From assembly GCA_003330885.1 (NCBI GenBank), contig CP030277.1, positions 3,274,001 to 3,338,000 of the forward strand: a stretch of 64,000 nucleotides of DNA, read 5' to 3'. Origin of the DNA: Rhodobiaceae bacterium (lineage in GTDB: Bacteria; Pseudomonadota; Alphaproteobacteria; Parvibaculales; Parvibaculaceae). Numbering within the stretch: position 1 is the first letter of the stretch; each line of letters starts with the position of its first letter. Both the position numbers and the translations under genes were made by a program. Shown here one piece after another: positions 11,870 to 20,487 of the stretch. The notes beneath the pieces were generated by a model. It saw only the letters and a program-made list of their open reading frames with translations, ran no database searches and was not told the DNA's origin.

Positions 11870-12433
11870 ATGACAGACGAAGCGAACGATGCACATGAAC
11901 CGGCAAACGAGGAGCGCACCCTCCTGCTGGTAGATGACGATGCTCCATTTCTCGGGCGGCTGGCCCGGGCAATGGAAAATCGAGGCTTCACTGTTTCCCA
12001 GGCGGGCACCGTTAAGGAAGGCGTCCGTCTGGCCCAGGAAGTCAAACCGACATATGCCGTCGTCGACTTGCGCCTGGATGATGGAAGTGGACTTGAAGTC
12101 GTATCAGCCCTCCACACCGTTCGGGAGGACGCACGGGTCATCGTGCTCACGGGCTATGGCAATATTGCAACCGCGGTTGAGGCGGTGAAACTGGGTGCTG
12201 TCGACTATCTCTCAAAACCTGCAGACGCAGATGACGTTGAGGCAGCGCTCATGGCGCAGCCAGGAGAAAAGGCGCCGCCGCCAGAAAACCCCATGTCCGC
12301 AGACCGGGTACGGTGGGAACACATTCAGCGGGTCTATGAACTGTGCAATCGAAATGTGTCAGAGACGGCGCGTCGCTTGAACATGCACCGCCGGACCCTG
12401 CAACGCATTTTGGCAAAGCGCGCACCTCGCTAA
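11870..12433 (+). CDS. regA: Response regulator, RegA/PrrA/ActR family
   Basis: A 187-residue regulator with a receiver domain (residues 15-130; acidic pocket VDDD and phospho-acceptor Asp66 in VVDLRLDDGSG). A Fis-type helix-turn-helix lies at the C-terminus (about 145-182, NVSETARRLNMHRRTLQRIL). It is the cognate partner of the upstream kinase, 77 bp away in the same direction. Phosphorylated RegA is a global redox-response transcription factor. The length and the short Pro-rich linker (EKAPPPENPM) match the family. Confidence 0.95.
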   Translation: MTDEANDAHEPANEERTLLLVDDDAPFLGRLARAMENRGFTVSQAGTVKEGVRLAQEVKPTYAVVDLRLDDGSGLEVVSALHTVREDARVIVLTGYGNIATAVEAVKLGAVDYLSKPADADDVEAALMAQPGEKAPPPENPMSADRVRWEHIQRVYELCNRNVSETARRLNMHRRTLQRILAKRAPR

Positions 12434-12459
12434 GAAGTAAGTTTTCGGGGGATTGGCAC

Positions 12460-13053
12460 ATGGCGGAAACCGTCCAAGAGCTCCAGGCGCGCCGTGATGC
12501 GCTGCTGCAAATGTGTATCTGGCAGGATCATCTGCTTCAGTCCTATCGAAGCATCAACCTGATGCTTCAGTCTTTTCTTCTGATTGTTCTGGCTGCGCTT
12601 GTGGCGATTCCCTCGGTGCTCGACTTTGACCAAAGTGCCATCTTCCATCTCTTGACCGTCGTTGCTGCGTTCCCCGTCACCGGTGTGATTTGGTTTACGA
12701 ACAGCAAAATTCAGGAGATTATTCTGGCGAGGGGAGGCGATGTTTCGTACGTCCACAAGCGTGTGGTACGTGTCGAAAACACTCTCCCGGTCGCAGACCG
12801 GGTGTTCACGGAGTTTAAGATTGTCCAGGGTGGGCATGGCGACTTCACCCGCGAAGAGGCAGAGAAACTATTTCTCAGTGATCAGTCCGTGACGGTTGAG
12901 GATGTCGAAAAGCTCATCACAGGCCGCCTGGGGTTTGCGCGACGCGTCATCGACCGCAACTTGTTCGACGGGATCCGCATCGCCGCAGTTTTGTTGCTTG
13001 TCACGAAAATCTTGATCCTGATTGCCGCCATCGTGCAATGGCAGACAGTATAG
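12460..13053 (+). CDS. Small integral membrane protein, unknown function
   Basis: The ATG at 12460 follows a CGGGGGA Shine-Dalgarno-like stretch, giving 197 residues. An N-terminal amphipathic region (AETVQELQARRDALLQMCIWQDHLLQSY) precedes two close hydrophobic segments (about residues 32-52 and 60-78), and a third lies at the C-terminus (about 170-190). The central part is soluble and charged. It starts 26 bp after regA on the same strand and may be co-transcribed with the redox regulator. I recognise no family. Confidence 0.75.
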   Translation: MAETVQELQARRDALLQMCIWQDHLLQSYRSINLMLQSFLLIVLAALVAIPSVLDFDQSAIFHLLTVVAAFPVTGVIWFTNSKIQEIILARGGDVSYVHKRVVRVENTLPVADRVFTEFKIVQGGHGDFTREEAEKLFLSDQSVTVEDVEKLITGRLGFARRVIDRNLFDGIRIAAVLLLVTKILILIAAIVQWQTV

Positions 13054-13063
13054 GAGTGGCGCT

Positions 13064-13567
13064 CTAATCGGTTTCGTCATTGCCGATAAGTGCAGTAACA
13101 CCCGGGTCGAGAGCTTGATGGACCCGTGCGGCTGCCGCTCTCGCAAACAGGAGCGTCACAGCCTTTCGTCGAGCGGCCGGAAGAGCATCCCGCTCCGGTT
13201 CTCTTAAAATCTCTGCCCCAAACTTATCAGCGACAATGATACCCACAGTTGCATCATCCGGTAGTACGTCGAGTGGGAAGTCAGGCGAGACCGCAAAGAA
13301 AAAAAGATCACAATAATCCAGGTATTCGGGCCATTTCTGATCAACGCGGAAGTCAGCGATCGATGATTTGATTTCCACAATGATCACATCCCCCCTTTTA
13401 TCGAGCGAAGCAACATCAACCCGTCGTCCGTTTTTCAGACCGAGTTCCGTAATCGGCATATGTCCCATATGAATGAGCATACGGCATACGCCGCGCTGTA
13501 CCGCCGCAGCGACAGGCGATTGACGACCATCGCTTGTTGCATGAGAGAGGGCGTCGTCGTCACTCAT
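13064..13567 (-). CDS. mmcB: MmcB-family DNA repair protein
   Basis: With the ATG at 13567 (AGAGGT upstream) the protein is 167 residues. The core RRVDVASLDKRGDVIIVEIKSSIADFRVDQKWPEYLDYCD resembles the PD-(D/E)xK nuclease-like fold of the alphaproteobacterial MmcB family. MmcB was named in Caulobacter as a DNA-damage/repair factor. An in-frame extension upstream overlaps the kinase-like gene and is rejected. The gene starts 5 bp after the stop of the APH-like gene, so the two are probably co-transcribed. Confidence 0.85.
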   Translation of the reverse strand: MSDDDALSHATSDGRQSPVAAAVQRGVCRMLIHMGHMPITELGLKNGRRVDVASLDKRGDVIIVEIKSSIADFRVDQKWPEYLDYCDLFFFAVSPDFPLDVLPDDATVGIIVADKFGAEILREPERDALPAARRKAVTLLFARAAAARVHQALDPGVTALIGNDETD

Positions 13568-13571
13568 ACCT

Positions 13572-14501
13572 CTAAACCTCAAGGCCCGCTTTGCTTGCAC
13601 AATGCCGAACCATGCCACGAAGGCGCATTCCTTTGCGAGGATCATTAGCCGCCACGCCCGGTTGTACCGATCCCCCGTGATAAAGAGTCCCAAGGGCATT
13701 TACCGTGGCTGCGAGATAATAAACATCCAAATCAATGGGCTCACCACTGGCTGCTTGATAGCCCATAAACATCGCGTCTCTAATCTCTGGTCGTTCTTCA
13801 AAATGCCGAAATTCTGCATGGGGCGCACCCATGCCGCATTCAGCGAAATCAAGCAGGCCGAACCTGCCATCTTCACCTACAAGTACGTTGCTGAGATTGA
13901 CGTCACCATGCAAAAATACGGGAGACGAAGTCAGAGACGTCCAGCGCTCTTTAAGATGGTCGCACAGCGCTTTGTCTTCTGGTTTGGGAAGCGCCTCTCG
14001 CAACTCTCCAACAGCGCGCAAGATCGGGTCTTGTTGTGGCAGGTCCGCAGCATCACTGAGAGCTTTGGTGTCATTGTGAAAGTCGGCCAGCGCGGCGCCG
14101 AGTGTCTCGCCCAGTCTTTGCCTGCCATCGGGTGTTGGTGGAATTGCATCCCCCAGGCGTCTGCCGTTTAGCTTGGATAGGCGTAGCCAGCCTTCGAGTG
14201 GCGCAACAAAGGGATTGGCTGGAAGGTCAATGTCCCCGTGACCCAACAGCTCTGGCATATCGAAGCCGCCACACCGGCCACCGCCGAGCGCTTTTATTGC
14301 GGCTACCTCTCGGTGAATGAGCGCTGCCGGGGAGCCAAGTCCGCCGCGTTTTCGCACGAGTTTCAGAACCGACCCGTCTCCAAGATCAAAAACGATCCCC
14401 CAAAGCCCTTCACCGAGTTCATTCCACGGCGGTGGGGGGAGCATCATTCCCTGAGCCTCTAGTGCGGCGTGGGTGAGGTCTTCAATGTTGGCAAGTGTCA
14501 T
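13572..14501 (-). CDS. APH/choline-kinase-fold phosphotransferase
   Basis: A 309-residue protein of the aminoglycoside phosphotransferase fold. The nucleotide-lobe stretch is WGIVFDLGDGSVLKLVR with Lys48. The Brenner motif is FLHGDVNLSNVLV (residues 197-209) and the metal-binding Asp lies in FGLLDFAE (Asp218). These families phosphorylate small-molecule hydroxyls (antibiotics, choline, homoserine, sugars). The substrate is not evident. Its tight coupling to mmcB is the only contextual clue. Confidence 0.82.
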   Translation of the reverse strand: MTLANIEDLTHAALEAQGMMLPPPPWNELGEGLWGIVFDLGDGSVLKLVRKRGGLGSPAALIHREVAAIKALGGGRCGGFDMPELLGHGDIDLPANPFVAPLEGWLRLSKLNGRRLGDAIPPTPDGRQRLGETLGAALADFHNDTKALSDAADLPQQDPILRAVGELREALPKPEDKALCDHLKERWTSLTSSPVFLHGDVNLSNVLVGEDGRFGLLDFAECGMGAPHAEFRHFEERPEIRDAMFMGYQAASGEPIDLDVYYLAATVNALGTLYHGGSVQPGVAANDPRKGMRLRGMVRHCASKAGLEV

Positions 14502-14516
14502 GAGTGCGATGCTAGA

Positions 14517-14710
14517 GCATTTTCAACAAAAGTTGACGGACTTTTGTGGTTCGAAAATGCGCCAGCTGATCAGGGCATGTTTCCGAAAAGTGTGTGCGGT
14601 TTTTGGACAAAAAATGCGCGAAAAAGAACAGCCCAAATATTTTCAACAAAAAGCTGGTCGACTTTTGAGATTCGAAAGTTAAGCAAACAGCCAGTGCATG
14701 TTTTCGAAGA
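14517..14710. repeat. Cluster of rhizobial-type palindromic (REP-like) repeats
   Basis: Three related stem-loop units lie in tandem: 14517-14560 (GCATTTTC ... GAAAATGC with inner ACAAAAGT/ACTTTTGT), 14575-14617 (GCATGTTTCCGAAAAGTG ... GGTTTTTGGACAAAAAATGC) and 14638-14678. A half unit (GCATGTTTTCGAAG) begins at 14697. The second unit closely resembles a family dispersed through Rhizobiales genomes. They fill the intergenic gap between the kinase-like gene and the diiron protein. Confidence 0.75.
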
Positions 14711-14740
14711 GCGCGGGCAATTCAGAATTGAAGTTTAGGC

Positions 14741-14775
14741 AAAAGGAAAGGGCGGCTTTTGGAGGAAAGCCGCCC
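14741..14775 (-). terminator. Rho-independent terminator of the diiron-protein gene
   Basis: On the minus strand GGGCGGCTTT pairs with AAAGCCGCCC around a five-base loop. TTCCTTTT follows. It lies 36 bp after the stop codon of the gene at 14811. Confidence 0.85.
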
Positions 14776-14810
14776 TCGGGGTTGCGAAACCAGGTTTCGC
14801 AGGGGGCAGT

Positions 14811-15938
14811 TTACTCTGCAGCGGAAAGGCCGGAGAGAGCATCCTCATTGGTCGAGAAGTTGATGGTCTTAAGGTATTTGATACCGTCTTCAGCGATATC
14901 GTCACCAATCATCCGATCACCTTCATTCTTCAGCTCATCCATGTCGACGTAGGTTGAGTAGAAGTCTTTGGTGCGATCGGTAATGATCCCCGCTTTGAGC
15001 AGCGTTTTGATGAGCACGCGGAAAATATTCGTGCCCTCTTTCATCTGTTCGCGTCGGTCGTCGTCGGTAAACGCTTCGAGCATTTCTGCCTGCACCGTCT
15101 CCCAATCAAGACCGAATTGCGGGTAGATCACCTTTTTCTGTTCGGGATTCACCAGATTGAAGAGCAGGGTCTGGAAGCAATGTGCTGCCCAGTCTTCAAT
15201 GATGTGCTGTTCTTCTTCAGACAGGGAAGGAATGGTCCGGTCTGCCCAGATCTTCCCGAATTTGTGGTGGAATGCCTCGTCTGTCATGACGAGCTGCGTG
15301 AGTTTCACGAGCAGCGGGTCATTCGAGCCAGTGTAGAGTGTCGCGAACGCCCCCATAGCGAGGCCTTCGACCAGCATCTGCATGCCCACGATTTTTTTGT
15401 AAACCTCTGGAGCATTCACGATGTCGGTGAGGAGGGTGCCCAGTGTGTCGCCAACTGGCAGTGGTTTGCCAAAGCGCGTTTCCACATATTTGGCAAATGC
15501 CGTGACGTGGCGGGCTTCTTCGCGTGTCTGGTTTGCGGCATATTCCTGCGCGCCTGGATCGAGAAGGATGTGGCAAAGGCTGGCGGAAAGGTTGAGAGCA
15601 CCTTGTTCGCCATGAAGGATGGCCGAAAGGCTCCAACGAGCGGTTTCGTTGGCAAAGCGAACTTTGTCTTTTTCAGAAAGCGCCTGGAAACAGGGGAGGC
15701 GAAATTCAGGGATCATTTCTTCCGGCATGATCATCTGAGTTTCCGTGTCGAAAGGCTCAGAGAAATCAATATATTTGGTGTCAAGCGGATCCCAGAAATG
15801 GTCGTGGGTGGCGGAAATGATTTTGTCGAATGCACTCGACCGATTGCCGTACCGATCAACGTCCATCATCGCAGGAAAATCATCAGGCGCGCAGGCATTG
15901 TAAGCCTCGTCCTTCGTAATCTGCCGAATTTCAGTCAT
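14811..15938 (-). CDS. Ferritin-like / R2-like diiron protein (orphan)
   Basis: The ATG at 15938 has a perfect GGAGG eight bases upstream, giving 375 residues. The four-helix diiron ligand set is visible: Glu111 (HGEQGALN), Glu141 and His144 (EEARH), Glu191 (EGLAMGAF), and Glu221 and His224 (DEAFHH). This arrangement is typical of R2-like oxidases, fatty-acid desaturase-like and AurF-like N-oxygenases. No ribonucleotide reductase R1 gene or monooxygenase partner is nearby, and the substrate is unknown. It is monocistronic with a strong terminator. Confidence 0.8.
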   Translation of the reverse strand: MTEIRQITKDEAYNACAPDDFPAMMDVDRYGNRSSAFDKIISATHDHFWDPLDTKYIDFSEPFDTETQMIMPEEMIPEFRLPCFQALSEKDKVRFANETARWSLSAILHGEQGALNLSASLCHILLDPGAQEYAANQTREEARHVTAFAKYVETRFGKPLPVGDTLGTLLTDIVNAPEVYKKIVGMQMLVEGLAMGAFATLYTGSNDPLLVKLTQLVMTDEAFHHKFGKIWADRTIPSLSEEEQHIIEDWAAHCFQTLLFNLVNPEQKKVIYPQFGLDWETVQAEMLEAFTDDDRREQMKEGTNIFRVLIKTLLKAGIITDRTKDFYSTYVDMDELKNEGDRMIGDDIAEDGIKYLKTINFSTNEDALSGLSAAE

Positions 15939-16706
15939 GTATTCCTCCAGAAAGGCGCATTGCATAGTGAAACGCATGGTTTCCGCGCCAAAGGCCCGAA
16001 AAGAGCCAAAAACTCATCTTGATTCAAAAGATAGGGTGAGGTTAGGTGCCTATCAAGTGGAAAATGACACCTCCGTCATTTTTGCTAAAGGACAAGTGAA
16101 CAGGAATTGAAAACGAGTGAATGGGTGTTGGGTGCTCCGCGATAGGTAAATAGGAAGATGGCGGTAGGCCGGATACCAGGTGCGGGCATTCATTAACCCT
16201 GTTAGGCATCGCCAATCTCGGACGTTCAAATCGCCGTTTAAGGCATGCGTTTCCCGTTACATTGGGAAGAAAACTGTGCTATCGGAGAAGGGTTGCACGC
16301 AAAATGGTAGGGCAGATTGCCCGAGCCATTGAGCGGACAATTACTAAGGGGTGCTGGATGCTGACCTTCTAAGTCTCCAGCCATAAGAAGATAAGAATTC
16401 GATCGGCAATAAATGCCGGCGACCCGCGAGAAGCGGGACTTGGGAGGGGGTAGGCCACGAAAGACGCGATCTGCGTCGTTTGTGGAGGTCAAACAGGCAA
16501 GCGGAGCGAAGCTCTTGTTTGAAAGTTCTGACCAACAAGATTCTCGTTGGGTGCTCGTGAGAGCCTCAGCATTTTATTAGGATCTTCCCCCTAAATAGTT
16601 TTGCGCAGACGCGCTGCACTTGTCCGTGTACGGAGTAAGTGCGGTTCTGATTTGCGTTTAGTGTTGACGGTCGTCGAGGGGCGACCAGGGAGACGGGAAA
16701 AGGTCT
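15939..16706. other. 768-bp gene-free region with four consecutive hairpins
   Basis: No ORF with good start signals or family resemblance is seen on either strand. From 16404 to 16522 four inverted repeats follow each other: CGGCA/TGCCG (16404-16418), CCCGC/GCGGG (16423-16437), CCACGAAAGACGC/GCGTCGTTTGTGG (16455-16485) and TCAAACA/TGTTTGA with an inner GAGC/GCTC (16489-16522). A further one (GCACTT/AAGTGC with inner CCGT/ACGG) lies at 16616-16642. It may be a structured RNA, a palindromic repeat remnant, or both. The start signals of the RND gene lie at the 3' end. Confidence 0.5.
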
Positions 16707-19067
16707 ATGGTAAAGTTACTCGAAGCCCTTATTTTTAGGACCCGCATCATCATTCTCGCAGCGCTTGCGGTATTCACGCTTTATGCGGGGTATTTCGCGA
16801 CGCAGCTGAAGATGGACGCCGGGTTCGACAAGCAGTTGCCAGCGGGGCACGAATATATTCAGACCTTCCAGGAGTATCGAGAGAAACTCTTCGGTTCGAA
16901 CCGTGTGATCATTGTGCTGGAAGCCAAAGAAGGCTCAATCTGGAACAAAGAATTCTTCCAAGAATATAAAGATATCACAGACGATATCTTCTTCCTTCCT
17001 GGGGTTGCCCGTCACACCGTGACATCGCTCTGGACGCCTAACACGCGGTATCTTGAGATTACAGAAGAAGGCATTCGTGCTGACGATGTGATCCCCGGTA
17101 CGGTGACGTCAGAGACGATGAACCCGGAAGCTCTCGCGCAGATCGAAAACAACGTTATCCGCGGCGGCTTCGTTGGGCGCCTGGTGGCGGGAGATTTCCG
17201 CTCTGCGATGATTACGGCAGAGCTCTTGGAGTACAACCCGAAGACTCAAGAGAAGCTCGACTATTTTGATCTTGCTGCAAAACTTGAATCGGAAATTCGA
17301 GCGAAATATGAAACTGAAGGCGGCGACTACAACGTCCGCATCATTGGTTTTGCGAAGCTGATCGGTGACATTGCCGATGGTGCGCAATCGGTTGTTCAGT
17401 TCTTCTTTATCGCTTTCGTTTTGACGACCCTCTCTGTGTATCTCTATGCACGGTCGATCATTCTCACCTTCCTGCCCCTTTTCTGTTCACTGGTTTCAGT
17501 GGTCTGGCAATTCGGGGTTCTGGCCTTCCTCGGTTACGGTCTTGATCCACTCGCGATCCTGGTTCCGTTCCTGGTCTTTGCGATCGGGGTGAGCCACGGG
17601 GTGCAGCAGATCAACTTGATCACCGCCGAAATATCCAACGGCGCAACCTCAGAGGAAGCCGCACGGACAAGCTTCTCTGGCCTATTGATCCCTGGGACGA
17701 TGGCTCTGGTGACTGACCTTGTGGGCTTCGGCACACTGATCTTGATCCCGATCCAGATGATCCAGGAACTCGCGATTACGGCATCGATTGGTGTGGCGCT
17801 GAAGATCATCACCAACCTCATCATGCTGCCGATCCTCGCTTCCTACTTCACGTTTGACGAAGGATTTGCTGATCGTGTCGCTAGGGCTCGCGAAACGCGC
17901 CTTAAGATCATGCGGATACTTGGGAACATTGCGAACCCGAAAACGGCAGTGATCACACTGATTGTTTCAACGGGCTTCTTCATCGCTGCGGTCGTCGAAA
18001 GCCAAGACCGTCATGTCGGTGCGCTGCATCCTGGATCACCGGAACTTCACCCTGATGCCCGCTACAATGTCGACAGTACGACCATTGCGGAGAAGTTCTC
18101 GCTCGGTCTTAACTTGTTGACCGTTGTGACGGAAACGCCAACGGAAGCCTGTATCAAATACGACCAGATGCGCTACCTGAACCGTTTCACGTGGCACATG
18201 GAAAATGTTGAAGGTGTCTCTCTTGCCATCTCACTGCCATATGCGGTGAAGAACTCATCGGCAGGTTGGAACGAGGGCAATCTCAAATGGCGTGCGCTTC
18301 CGCGTAACCAGTTTGCCCTGGTACAGGCTGTGGGCCCTGTTCCACCATCAACAGGCCTTCTCAATCAGAACTGTTCGGTTATGTCGCTTTTGGTCTTCCT
18401 GGAAGACGCAAAGGCAACAACGATCGAGCGAGCGGTTGAAGAAGTTGTTGCATGGCGTGCTGCAAACGAACGCGAAGATGTGAAGATCCGTCTCGCGTCC
18501 GGCAACATGGGTGTTGCTGCTGCGGTGAACCAGGAGATTGAAACATCAGAGCTGCCAATGATGCTCTGGGTATATGTGGCAATCGTCATCCTGGTGGTTC
18601 TCACCTATCGTGACTGGCGTGCGACAATCGCATGTACCATTCCACTTACCTTCGCCACCTTCTTTGGCTACTGGTTCATGGAGCTGCTCGAGATCGGGCT
18701 CACCGTGGCGACATTGCCAGTGATGGTGTTGGCCGTGGGTCTGGGTGTGGACTACGCGTTCTACATCTATAACCGCGTTCAGTTCCACCTGGCCGAAGGC
18801 TTGAACATTACGGACAGCTACAAGCAGACACTCTTCGAAACTGGTATGGCGGTTGTGTTTACAGCCATCACCATGGCGGTTGGTGTGTCGACTTGGACCT
18901 TCTCAGCCCTGAAATTCCAGGCTGACATGGGTCTCTTGCTTACCTTCATGTTCTCAATCAACATGATCATGGCGATCACAACACTGCCTTCCATTGCAGT
19001 GGTTCTCGACATGCTCTTCCCACGCAAACGCCCTGTGAAGGCGCCGTCAGGCGCTCTCGCGCACTAA
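16707..19067 (+). CDS. RND-superfamily exporter (MMPL/COG1033 type)
   Basis: A 786-residue membrane protein with the RND duplication. A first membrane helix (residues 12-30) and a large periplasmic loop are followed by five to six helices (about 230-400). The second half then repeats the pattern (helix near 420, loop, helices from about 615 to 770). The internal SSD-like blocks are VPFLVFAIGVSHGVQQ and LPVMVLAVGLGVDYAFYIYNR. Such single-chain exporters (MmpL, HpnN-like) move lipids or hydrophobic compounds using proton flux. No membrane-fusion or TolC partner is adjacent. The substrate is unknown. Confidence 0.87.
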   Translation: MVKLLEALIFRTRIIILAALAVFTLYAGYFATQLKMDAGFDKQLPAGHEYIQTFQEYREKLFGSNRVIIVLEAKEGSIWNKEFFQEYKDITDDIFFLPGVARHTVTSLWTPNTRYLEITEEGIRADDVIPGTVTSETMNPEALAQIENNVIRGGFVGRLVAGDFRSAMITAELLEYNPKTQEKLDYFDLAAKLESEIRAKYETEGGDYNVRIIGFAKLIGDIADGAQSVVQFFFIAFVLTTLSVYLYARSIILTFLPLFCSLVSVVWQFGVLAFLGYGLDPLAILVPFLVFAIGVSHGVQQINLITAEISNGATSEEAARTSFSGLLIPGTMALVTDLVGFGTLILIPIQMIQELAITASIGVALKIITNLIMLPILASYFTFDEGFADRVARARETRLKIMRILGNIANPKTAVITLIVSTGFFIAAVVESQDRHVGALHPGSPELHPDARYNVDSTTIAEKFSLGLNLLTVVTETPTEACIKYDQMRYLNRFTWHMENVEGVSLAISLPYAVKNSSAGWNEGNLKWRALPRNQFALVQAVGPVPPSTGLLNQNCSVMSLLVFLEDAKATTIERAVEEVVAWRAANEREDVKIRLASGNMGVAAAVNQEIETSELPMMLWVYVAIVILVVLTYRDWRATIACTIPLTFATFFGYWFMELLEIGLTVATLPVMVLAVGLGVDYAFYIYNRVQFHLAEGLNITDSYKQTLFETGMAVVFTAITMAVGVSTWTFSALKFQADMGLLLTFMFSINMIMAITTLPSIAVVLDMLFPRKRPVKAPSGALAH

Positions 19068-19088
19068 ATAAGTGGGACAAAGAAAAAC

Positions 19089-19130
19089 AACGCCGTCGAG
19101 GGACATTGTCCGTCGGCGGCGTTATAGTTT
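19089..19130 (+). terminator. Terminator-like hairpin after the RND gene
   Basis: AACGCCG pairs with CGGCGTT, and an inner GAGGGACA/TGTCCGTC pairing extends the stem. TATAGTTT follows, a weak U-tract. Confidence 0.5.
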
Positions 19131-19189
19131 CAGACAACAGATGCTGGCCAATCCAGGAGCGGGCATCATAGGGAAGACCGGAGGCACAT

Positions 19190-19639
19190 ATGCTCGATAA
19201 AATTCTGAGCCTTTTACAAGACGGCCCAAAAGCACCACCTGCAGCGACTGTTGCCAGTGGTGATGTAAAGCAGGTCGCGGCGGCGGCGTTGATGGTTGAG
19301 GCGGCTCGCCTCGATCGCGACTTTGACGAAGGTGAACGCGCGACAATCACGCGTGTGGTGAAGGAGCAGTTCGGCCTGACCGACGATGCGGCAAACGACC
19401 TTGTGGACGTTGCTGAGAAACGTCAGAAAGCCAACTATTCCGACATGGCTTTTATCAATATTGTGGCTAACAGCTTTGATGATGGAGAGAAGAAGGACCT
19501 TCTCAAAATGCTCTGGGCGGTTGCACTCTCAGACGGCAGCCTTCACAAGTTTGAGGAGCACCTGGTGAATCATGTGGCTACGCAGCTTGGGTTGAGCGCT
19601 GATGACACAGCAGCAGCGAAAGAAGCCGCAAAAGGCTGA
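19190..19639 (+). CDS. TerB-like protein
   Basis: A 149-residue all-alpha protein with the TerB pattern: VKQVAAAALMVEAARLDRDFDEGERATITRVV followed by KMLWAVALSDGSLHKFEEHLVNHVATQLGL. The acidic residue pair in each helical hairpin (DRDFDEGE and SDGSLHKFEE) is the expected metal-binding site. TerB domains occur in tellurite-resistance and stress systems, but here there is no ter operon, so a tellurite role is not implied. It is monocistronic, followed by a strong terminator. Confidence 0.85.
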   Translation: MLDKILSLLQDGPKAPPAATVASGDVKQVAAAALMVEAARLDRDFDEGERATITRVVKEQFGLTDDAANDLVDVAEKRQKANYSDMAFINIVANSFDDGEKKDLLKMLWAVALSDGSLHKFEEHLVNHVATQLGLSADDTAAAKEAAKG

Positions 19640-19659
19640 GTTTCAAAAGAGTTAGACTG

Positions 19660-19701
19660 AAAAGGCCGCCTCCCAATTTTGTTTTGGGGGCGGCCTTTTT
19701 G
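19660..19701. terminator. Bidirectional Rho-independent terminator
   Basis: AAAAGGCCGCCTCCC pairs with GGGGGCGGCCTTTTT around an AATTTTGTTTT loop, with T- and A-runs on both flanks. It separates the convergent TerB and HAD genes. Confidence 0.92.
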
Positions 19702-19723
19702 TATGCGGTGAGTATTGGTCGCC

Positions 19724-20365
19724 TTAGCGAAGCGAGAAGCCGACCGCCGTTTCCAGGTCGGTCAGCGCTTGCTCGGCGTTCAGAACCTTGATTGTTGTCA
19801 TGCCGAGCGCCTTGGCGGGTTTGAGGTTGATGCCGAGATCATCCAGATAGACAGACTGGGATGCTTCGACACCAAGTGTTTCGCACGCCATTTCGTAGAT
19901 GCGTGGATCCGGTTTGCGGATGCCAATCTTAGAGCTTTCGATGACATGATCGAAAAGGCTCATCACTTCTGAAACCGCAGCCGCTTTGGCCTCTGTCCGC
20001 GCCATGCCAGCGCCTTCACCTGCGCTTACATTATTGGTAATGCAGCCCACGGTGAACTTCTCTTTGCAGCGCTTAAGAGCTGTTACCATTTCCGGGCGGA
20101 TGTCACCGGAAAGAAGGGAAACGACCTCGCGGCCGGTAACACTGCCACCCAATGCGGTCGCTTCCTTTGCGAACATGTCGTCGAATTCGGCCAGCGTGAT
20201 ATCGCTTCGCTCAAAAAGAGCCCAGGCATTTGTATCGGGGTTGGTTGAATTAACCTGCCGGATGAAGTCCTTGGGCAAACCCCGCTCTGCTTCAAACCGA
20301 TTGAATGCTTCAAAAGGGCTCGTGGTGAGCACGCCACCAAAATCCCAAATTACCGCCTGAACCAT
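19724..20365 (-). CDS. HAD-superfamily hydrolase (phosphatase-like, subfamily IA)
   Basis: A 213-residue HAD protein. Motif I is IWDFGGVLT, with Asp but Gly at the second position as in the ACAD10/epoxide-hydrolase N-terminal branch. Motif II is GCITNN, the conserved Lys is in GIRKPDPRIYE, and motif IV is VYLDDLGINL. Members dephosphorylate small metabolites. The substrate is unknown. It is divergent from the TetR-SDR pair. Confidence 0.87.
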   Translation of the reverse strand: MVQAVIWDFGGVLTTSPFEAFNRFEAERGLPKDFIRQVNSTNPDTNAWALFERSDITLAEFDDMFAKEATALGGSVTGREVVSLLSGDIRPEMVTALKRCKEKFTVGCITNNVSAGEGAGMARTEAKAAAVSEVMSLFDHVIESSKIGIRKPDPRIYEMACETLGVEASQSVYLDDLGINLKPAKALGMTTIKVLNAEQALTDLETAVGFSLR

Positions 20366-20458
20366 ATGTCATCTCTCCAATTTTGTTGCGGGACCCTACC
20401 TGAGTGCGGCCAAAACACCAACGTTTCTGCCCGTTTCAAAGTTTCTTTTGAGGTGATC

Positions 20459-20487
20459 TTGAAAAAACAGACCGATCTACATAATTT
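20459..20487 (+). promoter_or_regulatory. Candidate promoter of the TetR-SDR operon
   Basis: TTGAAA (20459-20464), a 17-base spacer and TAATTT (20482-20487) match sigma-70 elements. The predicted start point (about 20494) coincides with the second in-frame ATG of the regulator. The transcript may therefore be leaderless. Confidence 0.45.

Noticed and set aside
16238-16538. Minus-strand ORFs of 64-84 residues in the gene-free region
   Set aside because: They overlap the hairpins, have Arg/Ser/Pro-rich low-information sequence and lack Shine-Dalgarno signals.
19190-19639. TerB gene as part of a tellurite-resistance or phage-defence operon
   Set aside because: No other ter genes are nearby and it is flanked by terminators on both sides.
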